Origin: Bradyrhizobium ontarionense
Lineage (GTDB): Bacteria; Pseudomonadota; Alphaproteobacteria; Rhizobiales; Xanthobacteraceae
NCBI RefSeq assembly: GCF_021088345.1
Contig: NZ_CP088156.1
Location: 5,394,001-5,458,000 of the forward strand
Direction: 5' to 3'
Length of the DNA: 64,000 nt
Shown here: positions 53,158 through 62,649 of the stretch, piece after piece
Layout of the letters: every line of letters starts with the position of its first letter
Numbering within the stretch: the first letter of the stretch is position 1
The notes under the pieces: generated by a model
The model's database searches: none
What the model was told of the DNA's origin: nothing
What the model saw: only the letters and a program-made list of their open reading frames with translations
Translations under genes and position numbers: made by a program

Positions 53158-53472
53158 ATGATCGAGAGTGACATCTTCAAAGCCCTGGCCGATCCGACGC
53201 GATGCCAGATCTTCGAGAAGCTGGCATCCGGCCGAATGAACGCCAGCGCTCTTCGCGAGGGTATGACGATCAGCCAACCGGCGATGTCCCAGCACCTCGC
53301 GGTGCTTCGCAATGCGGGGCTGGTGCGGGAAGAACGGCAGGGGCGTTTTGTCAACTACGAGGTCGATCCGGATGGCTTGGCGCTGATCGCCCGCTGGCTG
53401 GCGAAGTATCGCGCCTATTGGCCGTCACGGGTCGATGCTTTGAAAGCCTTGCTGAAGGACATGGACCAATGA
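53158..53472 (+). CDS. ArsR-family transcriptional regulator
   Basis: A 104-residue winged-helix regulator with the ArsR opening FKALADPTRCQIFEKLASG and recognition helix ISQPAMSQHLAVLRNAGL. It lacks the ELCVCDL metal box, so it belongs to the non-metal subgroup that is paired with SRPBCC proteins. It overlaps the next gene by 4 bp. The palindrome just upstream is likely its own operator, giving autoregulation. Confidence 0.88.
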   Translation: MIESDIFKALADPTRCQIFEKLASGRMNASALREGMTISQPAMSQHLAVLRNAGLVREERQGRFVNYEVDPDGLALIARWLAKYRAYWPSRVDALKALLKDMDQ

Positions 53473-53828
53473 CCGATACCAAGGCCGACCAGCAGACCAA
53501 AGATCTGGTGCTCGACTACGATCTCGACGCCCCGCCGGAGAAGGTCTGGCGGGCGATCAGCATTCCCGCCCTGCGCGAGAACTGGCTGCCGAGGAGAGAA
53601 TTGGCCGATGCCGCGCCGATCTCTGCGACGCCCGGTGAAGAAGTTCGCTACCGAATGCGCGACGACGAGCCGCCATTCCTGGAGAGCATCGTGACGTTTC
53701 AGCTCAGTCCCAATGCTGCAGGCGGCACCAGGCTCAGAATCATTCACGGGCTGGTCGCCACCAAGCTGACGCAGCGTTCGCCGCCGGCGGCGAACAGCAA
53801 CCGGCGCAGCCTGATGCGCGCTGCTTGA
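53469..53828 (+). CDS. SRPBCC (AHSA1-like) protein
   Basis: A 119-residue protein whose start overlaps the arsR stop by 4 bp. It opens [20 protein letters not shown], the helix-grip pattern of activator-of-Hsp90-ATPase-1/START-like SRPBCC proteins that bind hydrophobic ligands. These commonly sit behind an ArsR regulator; some relatives confer resistance to xenobiotics. The C-terminal [12 protein letters not shown] is a common ending. It is slightly shorter than typical members (~150). Confidence 0.82.
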   Translation: MTDTKADQQTKDLVLDYDLDAPPEKVWRAISIPALRENWLPRRELADAAPISATPGEEVRYRMRDDEPPFLESIVTFQLSPNAAGGTRLRIIHGLVATKLTQRSPPAANSNRRSLMRAA

Positions 53829-53871
53829 CGCTCTCATTCATCAACAACTCACTGAAACCGGGAGTTCGTGC

Positions 53872-54477
53872 ATGCGCGAAGCGATGCAACTCGTCCCTAT
53901 GGTCATCGAGCAATCAAGTCGGGGAGAGCGATCCTTCGATATCTATTCGCGGCTGCTGCGCGAGCGGATCGTGTTCCTGAACGGCGAGGTCAACGACACG
54001 CTGTCCGCCCTGGTCTGCGCGCAGTTGCTCTTTCTCGAGGCCGAGAACCCAAAGCGGCCGATCCATCTCTACATCAATTCGCCCGGCGGCGTGATCACGA
54101 GCGGCCTCGCCATGTATGATACGATGCAATACGTCAAAGCGCCGGTGCACACGCTGTGCATGGGAACGGCGCGTTCAATGGGGTCGTTCCTTCTCATGGC
54201 GGGGGAGCCGGGCGAGCGTACGGCGCTGCCCAACGCGAGCCTTCACGTTCATCAGCCGCTCGGTGGCGTTCAGGGCCAGGCGTCCGACATCCTGATCCAT
54301 GCCAGGGAGATGGAGCAGACCAAGCGCCGCATGATCAGGCTTTACGCGGAACATTGCGGGCGCACCTATGAGGAGGTCGAGCGCACGCTCGATCGCGATC
54401 ACTTCATGACTTCGGACGAGGCCTTGCAGTGGGGTTTGATCGACCGCGTCGTCAAGCAAAGAGAGACGGGCGATTAG
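53872..54477 (+). CDS. clpP: ATP-dependent Clp protease proteolytic subunit paralogue
   Basis: A 201-residue ClpP. Catalytic residues are in place: Ser102 in GTARSMGSF, His127 in VHQPLGG and Asp176 in LDRDHFM. The segment [20 protein letters not shown] has Arg before the nucleophile Ser where the classical protein has AAS. It forms a barrel protease that needs ClpX/ClpA, none encoded here. Not followed by clpX/lon as the main clpP usually is, so it is probably an accessory paralogue. GGGAG lies upstream of the ATG. Confidence 0.9.
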   Translation: MREAMQLVPMVIEQSSRGERSFDIYSRLLRERIVFLNGEVNDTLSALVCAQLLFLEAENPKRPIHLYINSPGGVITSGLAMYDTMQYVKAPVHTLCMGTARSMGSFLLMAGEPGERTALPNASLHVHQPLGGVQGQASDILIHAREMEQTKRRMIRLYAEHCGRTYEEVERTLDRDHFMTSDEALQWGLIDRVVKQRETGD

Positions 54478-54499
54478 CGCCAAGGTTCCGCAATGCAAA

Positions 54500-54525
54500 C
54501 GGGGCCGCGCCATCGCGCAGCCCCG
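54500..54525 (+). terminator. possible terminator after clpP
   Basis: Stem CGGGGC / GCCCCG with a further GC-rich inner pair lies ~20 bp after the clpP stop. The T-run is poor (ATCGTTGTTGTTG). Confidence 0.35.
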
Positions 54526-54642
54526 CATCGTTGTTGTTGACCCGGTCATGCCGGGGCGACCGCGTCAGCGGTCGACCTATGGTGCGCTGTGGCGCATCTG
54601 CGGTCTGGTCCTGCGGACCATTCCGAGAATGACGGCCACGCT

Positions 54643-55869
54643 CTAGCCCGCTGCGCCCTTGTCCTCGAGGATCGGGCCGAACAGCTCCCAGCGCTCGCCG
54701 TTGAACTTCATCATCTGCAGCTGCTTGTTGACGCGATAGTCGGTCGGCGAGGTGTTGATCTTCATGCCGGGTAGCGACAGGTCGCCGACGACATCCTTGA
54801 GCGACGCGGCCTGCTTCATGACGTTCTCGCGCGTCAGATTGTCGCCGCACATCTGCAGCACCGTCACCAGGAGCTGTGCGTTCCCGTAGCCATAGACGTT
54901 GAAATTGGAGTTCTTGTCGCCGTCCGGATAGTACTTGGCCATGAAATCCAGATAGCGCTTCATGCCCGGATCGTCCTTCCAGGTCGGATCGAGCGGGTCC
55001 TTGCCGTAGTTGACCGAGATCACGCCTTTGGCGGCATCCAGGCCCGCCGGCTGCATCACCGCGCCGACCGAGGTGGCGTTGATATCGACGATGTGGACGG
55101 GGTGCCAGTCGAGCTCATGCAGCTTCTTGATCGCCTGAGCGGCCTGCTTCGGCGTCGCTGCGGAGAACAGCAGGTCGGCGCCCGCCGCCTTGATCTTGAG
55201 AATCTGCGAGTCGATGGTCGGATCGGACACCTCGTAGGAGGCGTCGGCGACGATCATGGTCGATGCCTTGTCACCGAGGCCGGCCTTGATCCCGTTCAGA
55301 TAGTCCTTGCCGAGATCATCGTTCTGATAGAGCACGCCGATCTTGGCATTGGGATGCTCCTTCAGAATGTACTGGCCGTAGATGCGACCCTCGGTGAAGT
55401 AGTTGGGATTGTATCCCATGGTCCAGGGGAAGTTCTTCGGGTCGGTGAACTTGGTCGCGCCGGTGGCGGCGAACAGCTGTGGCACCTTCTTGGCATTGAG
55501 ATATTTTTGGACGGCGGCATTCGATGGGGTGCCGATGATCTGGAACGTCAGCAGCACCTCATCGTCCTCGACCAGCTTGCGGACCTGCTCGACGGCCTTG
55601 GGCGGCGAATAGGCGTCGTCGTACTGGACCAGCTTGATCTTGCGTCCGTTGACGCCGCCCTGCTCGTTGACCATGTTGAAATAGGCGGCCTGCGTCTTGC
55701 CGATCGACGCGTAGGCGGACGCGGGACCCGAGAATGGCACCGTCTGGCCGATCTTGATCTCGGTATCGGATGCGCCGGGATCGTATTTCTTCTGGGCCGA
55801 GGCCGCCGTGGCCGACAGCGCGAGGGTCAGCGCCGCAGCCGCCGCGAGATGGAATGCTCCCTGTCTCAT
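54643..55869 (-). CDS. branched-chain amino-acid-type ABC substrate-binding protein (orphan)
   Basis: A 408-residue type I periplasmic binding protein. The Sec signal peptide (MRQGAFHLAAAAALTLALSA) ends before QKKYDPGASDTEIKIGQTVP, a normal opening for this family, followed by FSGPASAYASIGKTQAAYF. AGGAGGAA precedes the ATG at 55869. No permease or ATPase genes are adjacent, so it must use a transporter encoded elsewhere or act as a receptor. A C-terminal remnant of a second such gene lies ~1.6 kb away at 53048. Confidence 0.92.
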   Translation of the reverse strand: MRQGAFHLAAAAALTLALSATAASAQKKYDPGASDTEIKIGQTVPFSGPASAYASIGKTQAAYFNMVNEQGGVNGRKIKLVQYDDAYSPPKAVEQVRKLVEDDEVLLTFQIIGTPSNAAVQKYLNAKKVPQLFAATGATKFTDPKNFPWTMGYNPNYFTEGRIYGQYILKEHPNAKIGVLYQNDDLGKDYLNGIKAGLGDKASTMIVADASYEVSDPTIDSQILKIKAAGADLLFSAATPKQAAQAIKKLHELDWHPVHIVDINATSVGAVMQPAGLDAAKGVISVNYGKDPLDPTWKDDPGMKRYLDFMAKYYPDGDKNSNFNVYGYGNAQLLVTVLQMCGDNLTRENVMKQAASLKDVVGDLSLPGMKINTSPTDYRVNKQLQMMKFNGERWELFGPILEDKGAAG

Positions 55870-56228
55870 GGGTCCGTGTTCCTCCTGATTTGTTGTTGCG
55901 CGGATGGTCTTGCTCGTGAGAGCCGCCATCGCTGCAGGGATTGTGGAGGAACGACTGGACCAATGCAAGGCGATGGGACCGCCGGTCGCGGCGGTTTTGC
56001 AGGCAGGCAGTCGAAACGCGCGGCTATCACCTCTGCCTTTTTGAGGGCGTGCGACTATTCCGGGCGGCACGGTTCTCCCGGCGACGGGGAGCATCGTCCG
56101 GAGACGCTTCGCAAGCGGCGCTCCTTACGATGAGGAACGCAGGGCTCGCCGCGAATTAGCCCTGATCCTGCGGCCGCGTGCGCAGGCGGTGTCTCGAAGG
56201 ACGGACGCAGGTGACGTGGCGGACGACG
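55870..56228. other. 359-bp intergenic region
   Basis: Between the binding protein and the DUF1304 gene. The minus-strand ribosome site of the binding protein is here. No clear repeat arms, tRNA or coding frame seen; the right part may be decayed sequence. Confidence 0.5.
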
Positions 56229-56594
56229 TCAGCCGGCGAGCCAGAGCAGCACCAGGCCGATCGTCGCAGGCACGCTCTGGATGAACAGGATCTTGCGGCT
56301 CGCCGTGGCCGCGCCATAGAGCCCCGCGACCAGCACGCAGAGCAGGAAAAACACCTTGATCTGAAAGCCGAAGGCCGCCGTCGGGTGTGCCAGCCCCCAG
56401 AACAGGCCGGCCGCGAGGAAGCCGTTATAGAGCCCCTGGTTGGCGGCGAGCACCGCAGTTTCGGCGGCGCGCTGCGGCGTATTGTTGAAGGCCTTCAGGC
56501 CGGCCGGCCTGGTCCAGAGAAACATCTCGAGCACGAGAATGTAGACGTGAAGCGCACCTATCAGCGCCACGACGATGTTGGCAATCAAGTCCAT
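56229..56594 (-). CDS. DUF1304 family membrane protein
   Basis: A 121-residue inner-membrane protein with four hydrophobic segments, beginning MDLIANIVVALIGALHVYIL and containing the DUF1304 motif EMFLWTRPAGLKAFNNTP and NQGLYNGFLAAGLFWG. The ATG at 56594 gives the family length. Function unknown. It follows glnD on the same strand with a 99-bp spacer. Confidence 0.85.
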   Translation of the reverse strand: MDLIANIVVALIGALHVYILVLEMFLWTRPAGLKAFNNTPQRAAETAVLAANQGLYNGFLAAGLFWGLAHPTAAFGFQIKVFFLLCVLVAGLYGAATASRKILFIQSVPATIGLVLLWLAG

Positions 56595-56693
56595 GGTCGG
56601 CTCCCCCCAGCCTGTCCGGGGCGGCACCGGCCGGGCCCCGCGTTGATCGTTTCTTCATCGGGCGGTTCGACCTGAACCCGCCAGTACGCCCGC

Positions 56694-59489
56694 TCACGCC
56701 GCCGGCAGTGTCGCCGTCTCGTCGCTCGCCAGCAGATGCAGCAGTGCGCTCTTGATGGCCGCCTGCCGGGTCGGTGCGCTGATCTGCGCGCCCAGTAGAT
56801 CGGTCACGTAGAACACGTCGCGGGCGCGTTCGCCGAAGGTTGCGACATGGGCCGAGGCGATGTTGAGGTTCAGCTTCGAGATCGCCGTCGTCAGCTCGTA
56901 GAGCAGGCCGGGGCGGTCGAGGCCGGACACCTCGATGACCGTGTAGAGCTCGGACCATTGATTGTTGATGGTGACTTCCGGCTCGACCGAGAACGCCTTG
57001 TGCTGCTTGCCGCGGGTGGCGCGGCGCGCCACCGCGTCGGGCAGCCGCAGCTTGCCTTCCAGCACCTGCTCGATGGTTTCGCCGATCCGCGTCGCCCGGC
57101 GCGCCTCGTCCTCGTCACGCTCATATTCGCGGGAGATCGCGATGGTGTCGAGCGCGCGGCCGTCGGTCGTCGTGTAGATCTGGGCGTCGACGATGTTGGC
57201 GCCCGCCGAGGCGCAGGCACCGGCGATGATCGATAGCAGCCACGGATGGTCCATCGCAAAGATCGTCAGCTCGGTGACGCCGCGCGCCGGATCGAAGCCG
57301 ACATTGATCGCGAGCTTGTGCCCGGCATCCTCGCTGGCGCGCACGAAGCGGGCATGACGGATCTTGCGCGGCAGCTCGACCTTGAGCCAGTAGGCCGGAT
57401 AGTGCCTGCCGATATAGGTGTTGAGCTCGTCTGCGGGCCAGTCGGTGAAGGCGTTGCGGAACTCCGCCTGCGCCGCCGTAATGCGCTTGGCGCGGTTGAC
57501 CTCGGAGAAGCCGCCGGTCAGCACCGGCTCGGTCTCATAATACAGCGTGCGCAGCAGCTGCGCCTTCCAGCCGTTCCAGACGCCCGGGCCGACGCCGCGG
57601 ATGTCGGCGGTGGTCAGGATCGTGAGCAGCTTCATCTGCTCGACCGACTGCACCACGGCGGCGAAGTTCTCGATCGTCTTGCGGTCGGACAGATCGCGCG
57701 ATTGCGCGACCGTCGACATTGTCAGATGCTCCTCGATCAGCCAGGCGATCAGCTCGGTATCGGCATTGTTGAAGCCGAGCCGCGGGCACAGCCGCCGCGC
57801 CACCTTGGCGCCCGCGATCGAATGATCCTCGGGGCGGCCCTTGGCGACGTCGTGCAGCAGCACGGTGATGTAGATGACGGCGCGGTGCTCCGGGCGGATC
57901 TTCCGCATGAGGTCGCTTGCCAGCACGAATTCGTCGACGCCGCCGCGTTCGATCTCCTGCAGGAAGCCGATGCAGCGGATCAGATGCTCGTCGACCGTGT
58001 AGTGATGATACATGTTGAACTGCATCATCGAGACGATGCGGCCGAAGGCGCGGATGAAGTGGCCGAGCACCCCGGTCTCGTTCATCCGCCGCAGCACGAC
58101 CTCGGCGTCGTTGGAGGTCAGGATCTCCATGAACAGCCGGTTGGCTTCGGGATCGTCGCGCAGCTCGGTGTCGATCAGGTTCAGCGAGCGCGTCACCGCG
58201 CGCATCGCATCGGGGTGGAAGGCGAGGTTGTTCTTCTGCGCCAGCCGGAAGATGCGGATCAAATTGACCGGATCGTGCTTGAAGACGTCGGGTGCGGCGA
58301 GGTTGATGCGGTTGTTGTCGACGATGAAATCGTCGCTTTCCGGCACCCGCCGCCAGGTCGTGCCGGTCTTCAGCCGCGAGATCACCCGGCTCAGCACCGG
58401 CGCCGGCTTGGCCTGCTGATCCTCGAGCTTGGCGCACAGGATGGCGGTGAGGTTGCCGACCTCCTTGGCGACCAGGAAGTAGTGCTTCATGAAGCGCTCG
58501 ACGTCCTGCAGGCCGGGATGGCTGGTGTAGCCGAGCCGCACGGCGATCTCGCGCTGCAGGTCGAACGACAGCCGCTCCTCGGGCCGGCCGCTGACGAAGT
58601 GGAGGTTGCAGCGCACCGACCACAGGAAGTCGGCGCAGCGGCGGAAGGTGCGGTATTCGTGCGCGTCGAACACGCCGCGCTCGACCAGCTCCGCGGTCTC
58701 ACGCACGCGATAGACGTATTTCGCGATCCAGAACAGCGTGTGCAGGTCGCGCAGGCCGCCCTTGCCGTCCTTCACGTTGGGCTCGACCAGGTAGCGCGAC
58801 TGCCCGCCGCGGCGATGCCGCTCCTCGCGCTCGGCGAGCTTGGCGGCGACGAACTCGGCCGCCGTGCCCTGGACGACCTCGATGTCGAACCGCGCCACCA
58901 GCTCGTCGTAGAGCGGCCGGTCGCCGGCCAGATAGCGCGTCTCCAGGATGGCGGTGCGGATCGTCATGTCGCCGCGCGCCTGGCGGATCGACTCGTCGAC
59001 CGAGCGGGTGGCATGGCCGACCTTCAGGCCCATGTCCCACAGCGAATACAGGATGGCTTCGGCGACCTGCTCGCCCCAGGCGGTCTGCTTGTAGGGCAGG
59101 ATGAACAGCAGATCGATGTCCGATTCCGGCGCCATCAGGCCGCGGCCATAGCCGCCGGTCGCGACCACCGCCATGCGCTCGGCGCCGCTCGGCACCTGCG
59201 AGCGGTAGAGGTGCCCGGTTGCCGCGGCGTAGAGGATGCGGATGATCTCGTCCTGCACGAAGCAGAGCCGCTCGGCGCAGCGCCGGCCGTGACGGTCATT
59301 CAGCAGCTGGGCCTGGGCCGCCGTGCGTGCCTTGACCAGCTCGGCCTTGAGGAACTGGACGACGGCGGCGCGGAACATGTCCTCGCGACCGGAATGCTGC
59401 GCTGCCAGCGCATCGACCGCAGCCGCGATACCGGCGCTGTCGAAATCGGGCAGGCTCTCGAGTCTGGAATCTGTGGCGACGTTGTCCAT
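56694..59489 (-). CDS. glnD: PII uridylyltransferase/uridylyl-removing enzyme GlnD
   Basis: A 931-residue GlnD from the ATG at 59489. Order: N-terminal nucleotidyltransferase domain (GGYGRGLMAPESDIDLLF), GlnE/D-type linker, HD domain (LLHDVAKGRPEDHSIAG) and two C-terminal ACT domains (ELTIFAMDHPWLLSII; TVIEVSGLDRPGLLYELTT). It adds UMP to, or removes it from, PII proteins in response to glutamine, which signals nitrogen status. An upstream ATG at 59546 would add 19 residues, less likely. It is divergent from an SsuA-like transport operon. Confidence 0.95.
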   Translation of the reverse strand: MDNVATDSRLESLPDFDSAGIAAAVDALAAQHSGREDMFRAAVVQFLKAELVKARTAAQAQLLNDRHGRRCAERLCFVQDEIIRILYAAATGHLYRSQVPSGAERMAVVATGGYGRGLMAPESDIDLLFILPYKQTAWGEQVAEAILYSLWDMGLKVGHATRSVDESIRQARGDMTIRTAILETRYLAGDRPLYDELVARFDIEVVQGTAAEFVAAKLAEREERHRRGGQSRYLVEPNVKDGKGGLRDLHTLFWIAKYVYRVRETAELVERGVFDAHEYRTFRRCADFLWSVRCNLHFVSGRPEERLSFDLQREIAVRLGYTSHPGLQDVERFMKHYFLVAKEVGNLTAILCAKLEDQQAKPAPVLSRVISRLKTGTTWRRVPESDDFIVDNNRINLAAPDVFKHDPVNLIRIFRLAQKNNLAFHPDAMRAVTRSLNLIDTELRDDPEANRLFMEILTSNDAEVVLRRMNETGVLGHFIRAFGRIVSMMQFNMYHHYTVDEHLIRCIGFLQEIERGGVDEFVLASDLMRKIRPEHRAVIYITVLLHDVAKGRPEDHSIAGAKVARRLCPRLGFNNADTELIAWLIEEHLTMSTVAQSRDLSDRKTIENFAAVVQSVEQMKLLTILTTADIRGVGPGVWNGWKAQLLRTLYYETEPVLTGGFSEVNRAKRITAAQAEFRNAFTDWPADELNTYIGRHYPAYWLKVELPRKIRHARFVRASEDAGHKLAINVGFDPARGVTELTIFAMDHPWLLSIIAGACASAGANIVDAQIYTTTDGRALDTIAISREYERDEDEARRATRIGETIEQVLEGKLRLPDAVARRATRGKQHKAFSVEPEVTINNQWSELYTVIEVSGLDRPGLLYELTTAISKLNLNIASAHVATFGERARDVFYVTDLLGAQISAPTRQAAIKSALLHLLASDETATLPAA

Positions 59490-59684
59490 GGATGCAATCG
59501 GATATCGAACAAGGCCTGTGCTGTCACCAAACTTCCAATGCAACAATCAATCCATGCTGTCATTGGCCGTCGATGGATGATGATCGTTCTGGCCCGGGCG
59601 ATCGAAAGACAAAGCAATTCTCGGTGACCCCTGCCATAACTCATTGAAACAACGATGATGTTTATATGGCCTGGAGGGTTGACG

Positions 59685-60659
59685 ATGCGTGGATTGTCGA
59701 GGCGCGGATTTGCGGGGCTTGCTGCCGTGTTCCTACTGGGATGGGGCACTGCACGGGCGGCGGAGCCGGTGAAGGAGCTCCGCATCGACTGGGCGACCTA
59801 TAATCCGGTGTCGCTGGTGCTGAAGCAGAAGGGGCTGCTGGAGAAGGAGTTCGCCAAGGACGGCATCAGCATCGTCTGGGTGCAGTCGGCCGGCTCCAAC
59901 AAGGCGCTCGAATTCCTCAATGCCGGCTCGCTGGATTTCGGCTCGACCGCGGGCTCCGCGGCGCTGGTCGCCAGGATCAATGGCAATCCGATCAAGTCGA
60001 TCTACGTCTATTCACGGCCCGAATGGACCGCGCTGGTCACGGCCAAGGATTCCAAGATCGCCTCCGTCGCCGACCTCAAGGGCAAGCGCGTCGCCGTGAC
60101 CCGCGGCACCGATCCGCACATCTTCCTGGTGCGGGCGCTGCTGTCAGCCGGCCTCACCGACAAGGACATTACGCCGGTGCTGCTGCAGCATGCCGACGGC
60201 AAGGCCGCCTTGATCCGCGGCGACGTCGATGCCTGGGCCGGGCTCGATCCGATGATGGCGCAGGCGGAGGTCGAGGAGGGTGCCAGGCTGTTCTACCGCA
60301 AGGCCGACGCCAACACCTGGGGCATCCTCAACGTGCGCGAGCAGTTCCTGAAGGACAATCCCGACATCGTCCGCCGCGTGCTGGCGACGTATGAAGTCGC
60401 CCGCAAGGATGCGCTGGCCAATTACGACGATCTGAAGAAGACCTTCATCACCGTCACCAAGCTGCCGGAGACCGTCGTCGACAAGCAGCTCAAGGAGCGC
60501 ACCGAGCTGACCCACAGCCGCATCGGCGCAGCCCAGCGCGAGTCGATCCTCGCCGCCGGCCTGGCGCTGCAGCAGGCCGGCGTCGTCGACGCCAAGGTCG
60601 ACGTCAAGGCGACGTTGGATGCGCTGATCGACGACCAGGTGCCGCTGCCGACGAATTAG
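59685..60659 (+). CDS. SsuA-like aliphatic sulfonate/nitrate-type binding protein
   Basis: A 324-residue periplasmic binding protein from the ATG of MRGLSRRGFAG; an upstream ATG at 59655 adds 10 residues. The signal has a twin-arginine pattern (SRRGFAG then a hydrophobic stretch and GTARAAEP), so Tat export is possible. The mature part has SAGSNKALEFLNAGSLDFG and RGTDPHIFLVRALLSAG, typical of SsuA/TauA/NrtA-type proteins. It should deliver an alkanesulfonate, taurine or related anion to the permease/ATPase downstream. The 301-bp gap to the permease holds a repeat. Confidence 0.88.
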   Translation: MRGLSRRGFAGLAAVFLLGWGTARAAEPVKELRIDWATYNPVSLVLKQKGLLEKEFAKDGISIVWVQSAGSNKALEFLNAGSLDFGSTAGSAALVARINGNPIKSIYVYSRPEWTALVTAKDSKIASVADLKGKRVAVTRGTDPHIFLVRALLSAGLTDKDITPVLLQHADGKAALIRGDVDAWAGLDPMMAQAEVEEGARLFYRKADANTWGILNVREQFLKDNPDIVRRVLATYEVARKDALANYDDLKKTFITVTKLPETVVDKQLKERTELTHSRIGAAQRESILAAGLALQQAGVVDAKVDVKATLDALIDDQVPLPTN

Positions 60660-60714
60660 AACGCACGAAGAACTGCATGTAGCAGACACGACCACTGCTC
60701 TAGACAAAACAACG

Positions 60715-60873
60715 GTGTCGTCCCGGACAAGCCTGCCAACGCGCCAGCGTTGGCGGGCGCCGATCCGGGACCCATACTCCGCGAAGCCTGTTGTTGAGCA
60801 CGCTGGAGCGGCAACTCGTCTCGCAACGACCGCCCGCGGAGTATGGGTCGCGGCGCGGAGGCCGGGACGACAC
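60715..60873. repeat. composite intergenic repeat, third copy
   Basis: A 159-bp element bounded by GTGTCGTCCCGG (60715-60726) and CCGGGACGACAC (60862-60873), with an inner inverted pair GACCCATACTCCGCG / CGCGGAGTATGGGTC. It belongs to the same family as 21312-21505 and 30161-30345. It occupies most of the gap at 60660-60960; nothing else seen there. Confidence 0.8.
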
Positions 60874-60960
60874 CGGTGTCTTGGCGTCGCTCTTGGCCAC
60901 CCTCGCACCAACCGCAGCATCGCCACGCCTTGCAATCCCGCGCGAGACACTGTTCTCACT

Positions 60961-61806
60961 ATGACCATGACCGTCGAATTGCAGGCGCCGGCTGCCGCCA
61001 CACCCCAGACCGCCCGCGCGCCACGGCTCACGCGCCTGGCGCGGCCGCTGCTCGGGCTGCTGCTGCCGTTGTCGCTGGCGCTGGCCTGGGAGCTTGCCGT
61101 CTGGGCCGGCTGGTCGAACGGCCGCCTGGTGCCGCCGCCGTCGAAGGTCTTCACCACCATCGCCGAGCTCGCCCGCTCCGGCGAGCTCACCCGCCACATC
61201 GCCACCACCCTGACCCGGGTCGGGGTCGGCTTCGGCCTCGGCGTCGTCGCCGGCACCTTGCTCGGCGGCATCTGCGGCTATTGGGGCGTCGCGCGCCGGC
61301 TGGTCGATCCGACCATCCAGGCATTGCGCGCGATCCCGTCGATCGCCTGGGTGCCGCTGTTCATCCTCTGGCTCGGCATCTTCGAGACCTCGAAGGTGGC
61401 GCTGATCGCGGTCGGCGTGTTCTTTCCGGTCTATCTCGGGCTGACCGGCGCGATCCTGTCGGTCGACCGCAAGATCGTCGAGGTCGGCCGCATCTTCCGC
61501 CTGTCGGGGCCGGCCATGATCCGTCGCATCCTGTTGCCGGCCGTGCTGCCGGCCTATGTCGTTTCGCTGCGCGTCGGCCTTGGCCTGGGCTGGATGTTCG
61601 TCGTCGCCGCCGAGTTCATGGGCGCCTCCGAGGGGCTCGGCTATCTCCTGATCGACGGCCAGCAGCTCGGCAAGCCGGCGCAGATCGTCGCCGCGATCGT
61701 GATCTTCGCCATCATCGGCAAGGCCACCGACTGGCTGCTCGAGACCGCCACCGCGCCGCTGCTCCGCTGGCAGGACAGCTTTGCACGCCAGAGCGGAGCC
61801 GCCTGA
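60961..61806 (+). CDS. SsuC-like ABC transporter permease
   Basis: A 281-residue permease with about six TM helices. It has the binding-protein-dependent transport motif around PAVLPAYVVSLRVGLGLGW (EAA-type loop) and the N-terminal HIATTLTRVGVGFGLGVVAG, as in SsuC/TauC. The ATG at 60961 is chosen; upstream open sequence belongs to the repeat. Its stop overlaps the next start by 1 bp (TGATG). Confidence 0.9.
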   Translation: MTMTVELQAPAAATPQTARAPRLTRLARPLLGLLLPLSLALAWELAVWAGWSNGRLVPPPSKVFTTIAELARSGELTRHIATTLTRVGVGFGLGVVAGTLLGGICGYWGVARRLVDPTIQALRAIPSIAWVPLFILWLGIFETSKVALIAVGVFFPVYLGLTGAILSVDRKIVEVGRIFRLSGPAMIRRILLPAVLPAYVVSLRVGLGLGWMFVVAAEFMGASEGLGYLLIDGQQLGKPAQIVAAIVIFAIIGKATDWLLETATAPLLRWQDSFARQSGAA

Positions 61807-62591
61807 TGCTGCAGCTCGCATCCGTCACCAAGGTCTATCCCAACGGCGTTCACGCGCTGGAGCGGTTCTCGGCCGAGATCCAGCTCGGCGAGATCATCGC
61901 CATCATCGGTGGCTCCGGCTGCGGCAAGTCGACGCTGCTGCGCGCCGTCGCCGGGCTCGATCGCGCCAGCGCCGGCACTGTCACGCTCGACGGCGGGGCG
62001 ATCATTGCGCCGCATCCCAAAGTCGGCATCATCTTCCAGGAGCCGCGGCTGCTGCCGTGGCTGTCGGTCGCCGACAATATCGGCTTCGGCCTCGCCGAGC
62101 TTTCGGCCGCGGAGCGCCGCGACCGTGTCGCGCGCGCGCTCGCCCGGGTCGGCCTCACTGAGAAGGCCAAGGTCTGGCCGCGCGAATTGTCCGGCGGGCA
62201 GGCGCAGCGGATCGCGATCGCCCGCGCTTTGGTGGCGCAGCCCGAGGTGCTGCTGCTCGACGAGCCGTTCTCGGCGCTCGATGCCTTCACCCGCAAGGAC
62301 CTGCAGGACCATCTGCTGGATCTGTGGGCCGACACGCGCCCGACGCTCGTTCTGGTCACGCACGACGTCGAGGAAGCGGTGGTGCTGGCCGACCGCGTGC
62401 TGGTGATGCGGCCGCATCCCGGCCGCCTGTTCGAGGAGATCACGGTCAACCTGTCGCGGCCGCGCGACCGCAATGCGCCGCTGTTCGACCAGTTCAAGCG
62501 CCACGTGCTGACCGCGTTGGACCGCTCGCTCGACCGGACGATGCCTGATGCGCAGGGCAGGCGTGACGCCAGCGGCGGCCTGTGGTGGTGA
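61806..62591 (+). CDS. SsuB-like ABC transporter ATPase
   Basis: A 261-residue ABC ATPase with Walker A GGSGCGKSTLL, signature LSGGQAQRIAIARAL and Walker B LLLDEPFSALD, plus the IIFQEPRLLPWLSV Q-loop region typical of SsuB/TauB/NrtD. It completes a binding protein-permease-ATPase importer. The start follows the permease stop immediately. Confidence 0.92.
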   Translation: MLQLASVTKVYPNGVHALERFSAEIQLGEIIAIIGGSGCGKSTLLRAVAGLDRASAGTVTLDGGAIIAPHPKVGIIFQEPRLLPWLSVADNIGFGLAELSAAERRDRVARALARVGLTEKAKVWPRELSGGQAQRIAIARALVAQPEVLLLDEPFSALDAFTRKDLQDHLLDLWADTRPTLVLVTHDVEEAVVLADRVLVMRPHPGRLFEEITVNLSRPRDRNAPLFDQFKRHVLTALDRSLDRTMPDAQGRRDASGGLWW

Positions 62592-62649
62592 CAGCGGCGC
62601 TGTCGCCCGGTACATCTCTCCGGCAAATGAATCCGGGAGAGAACGACAA

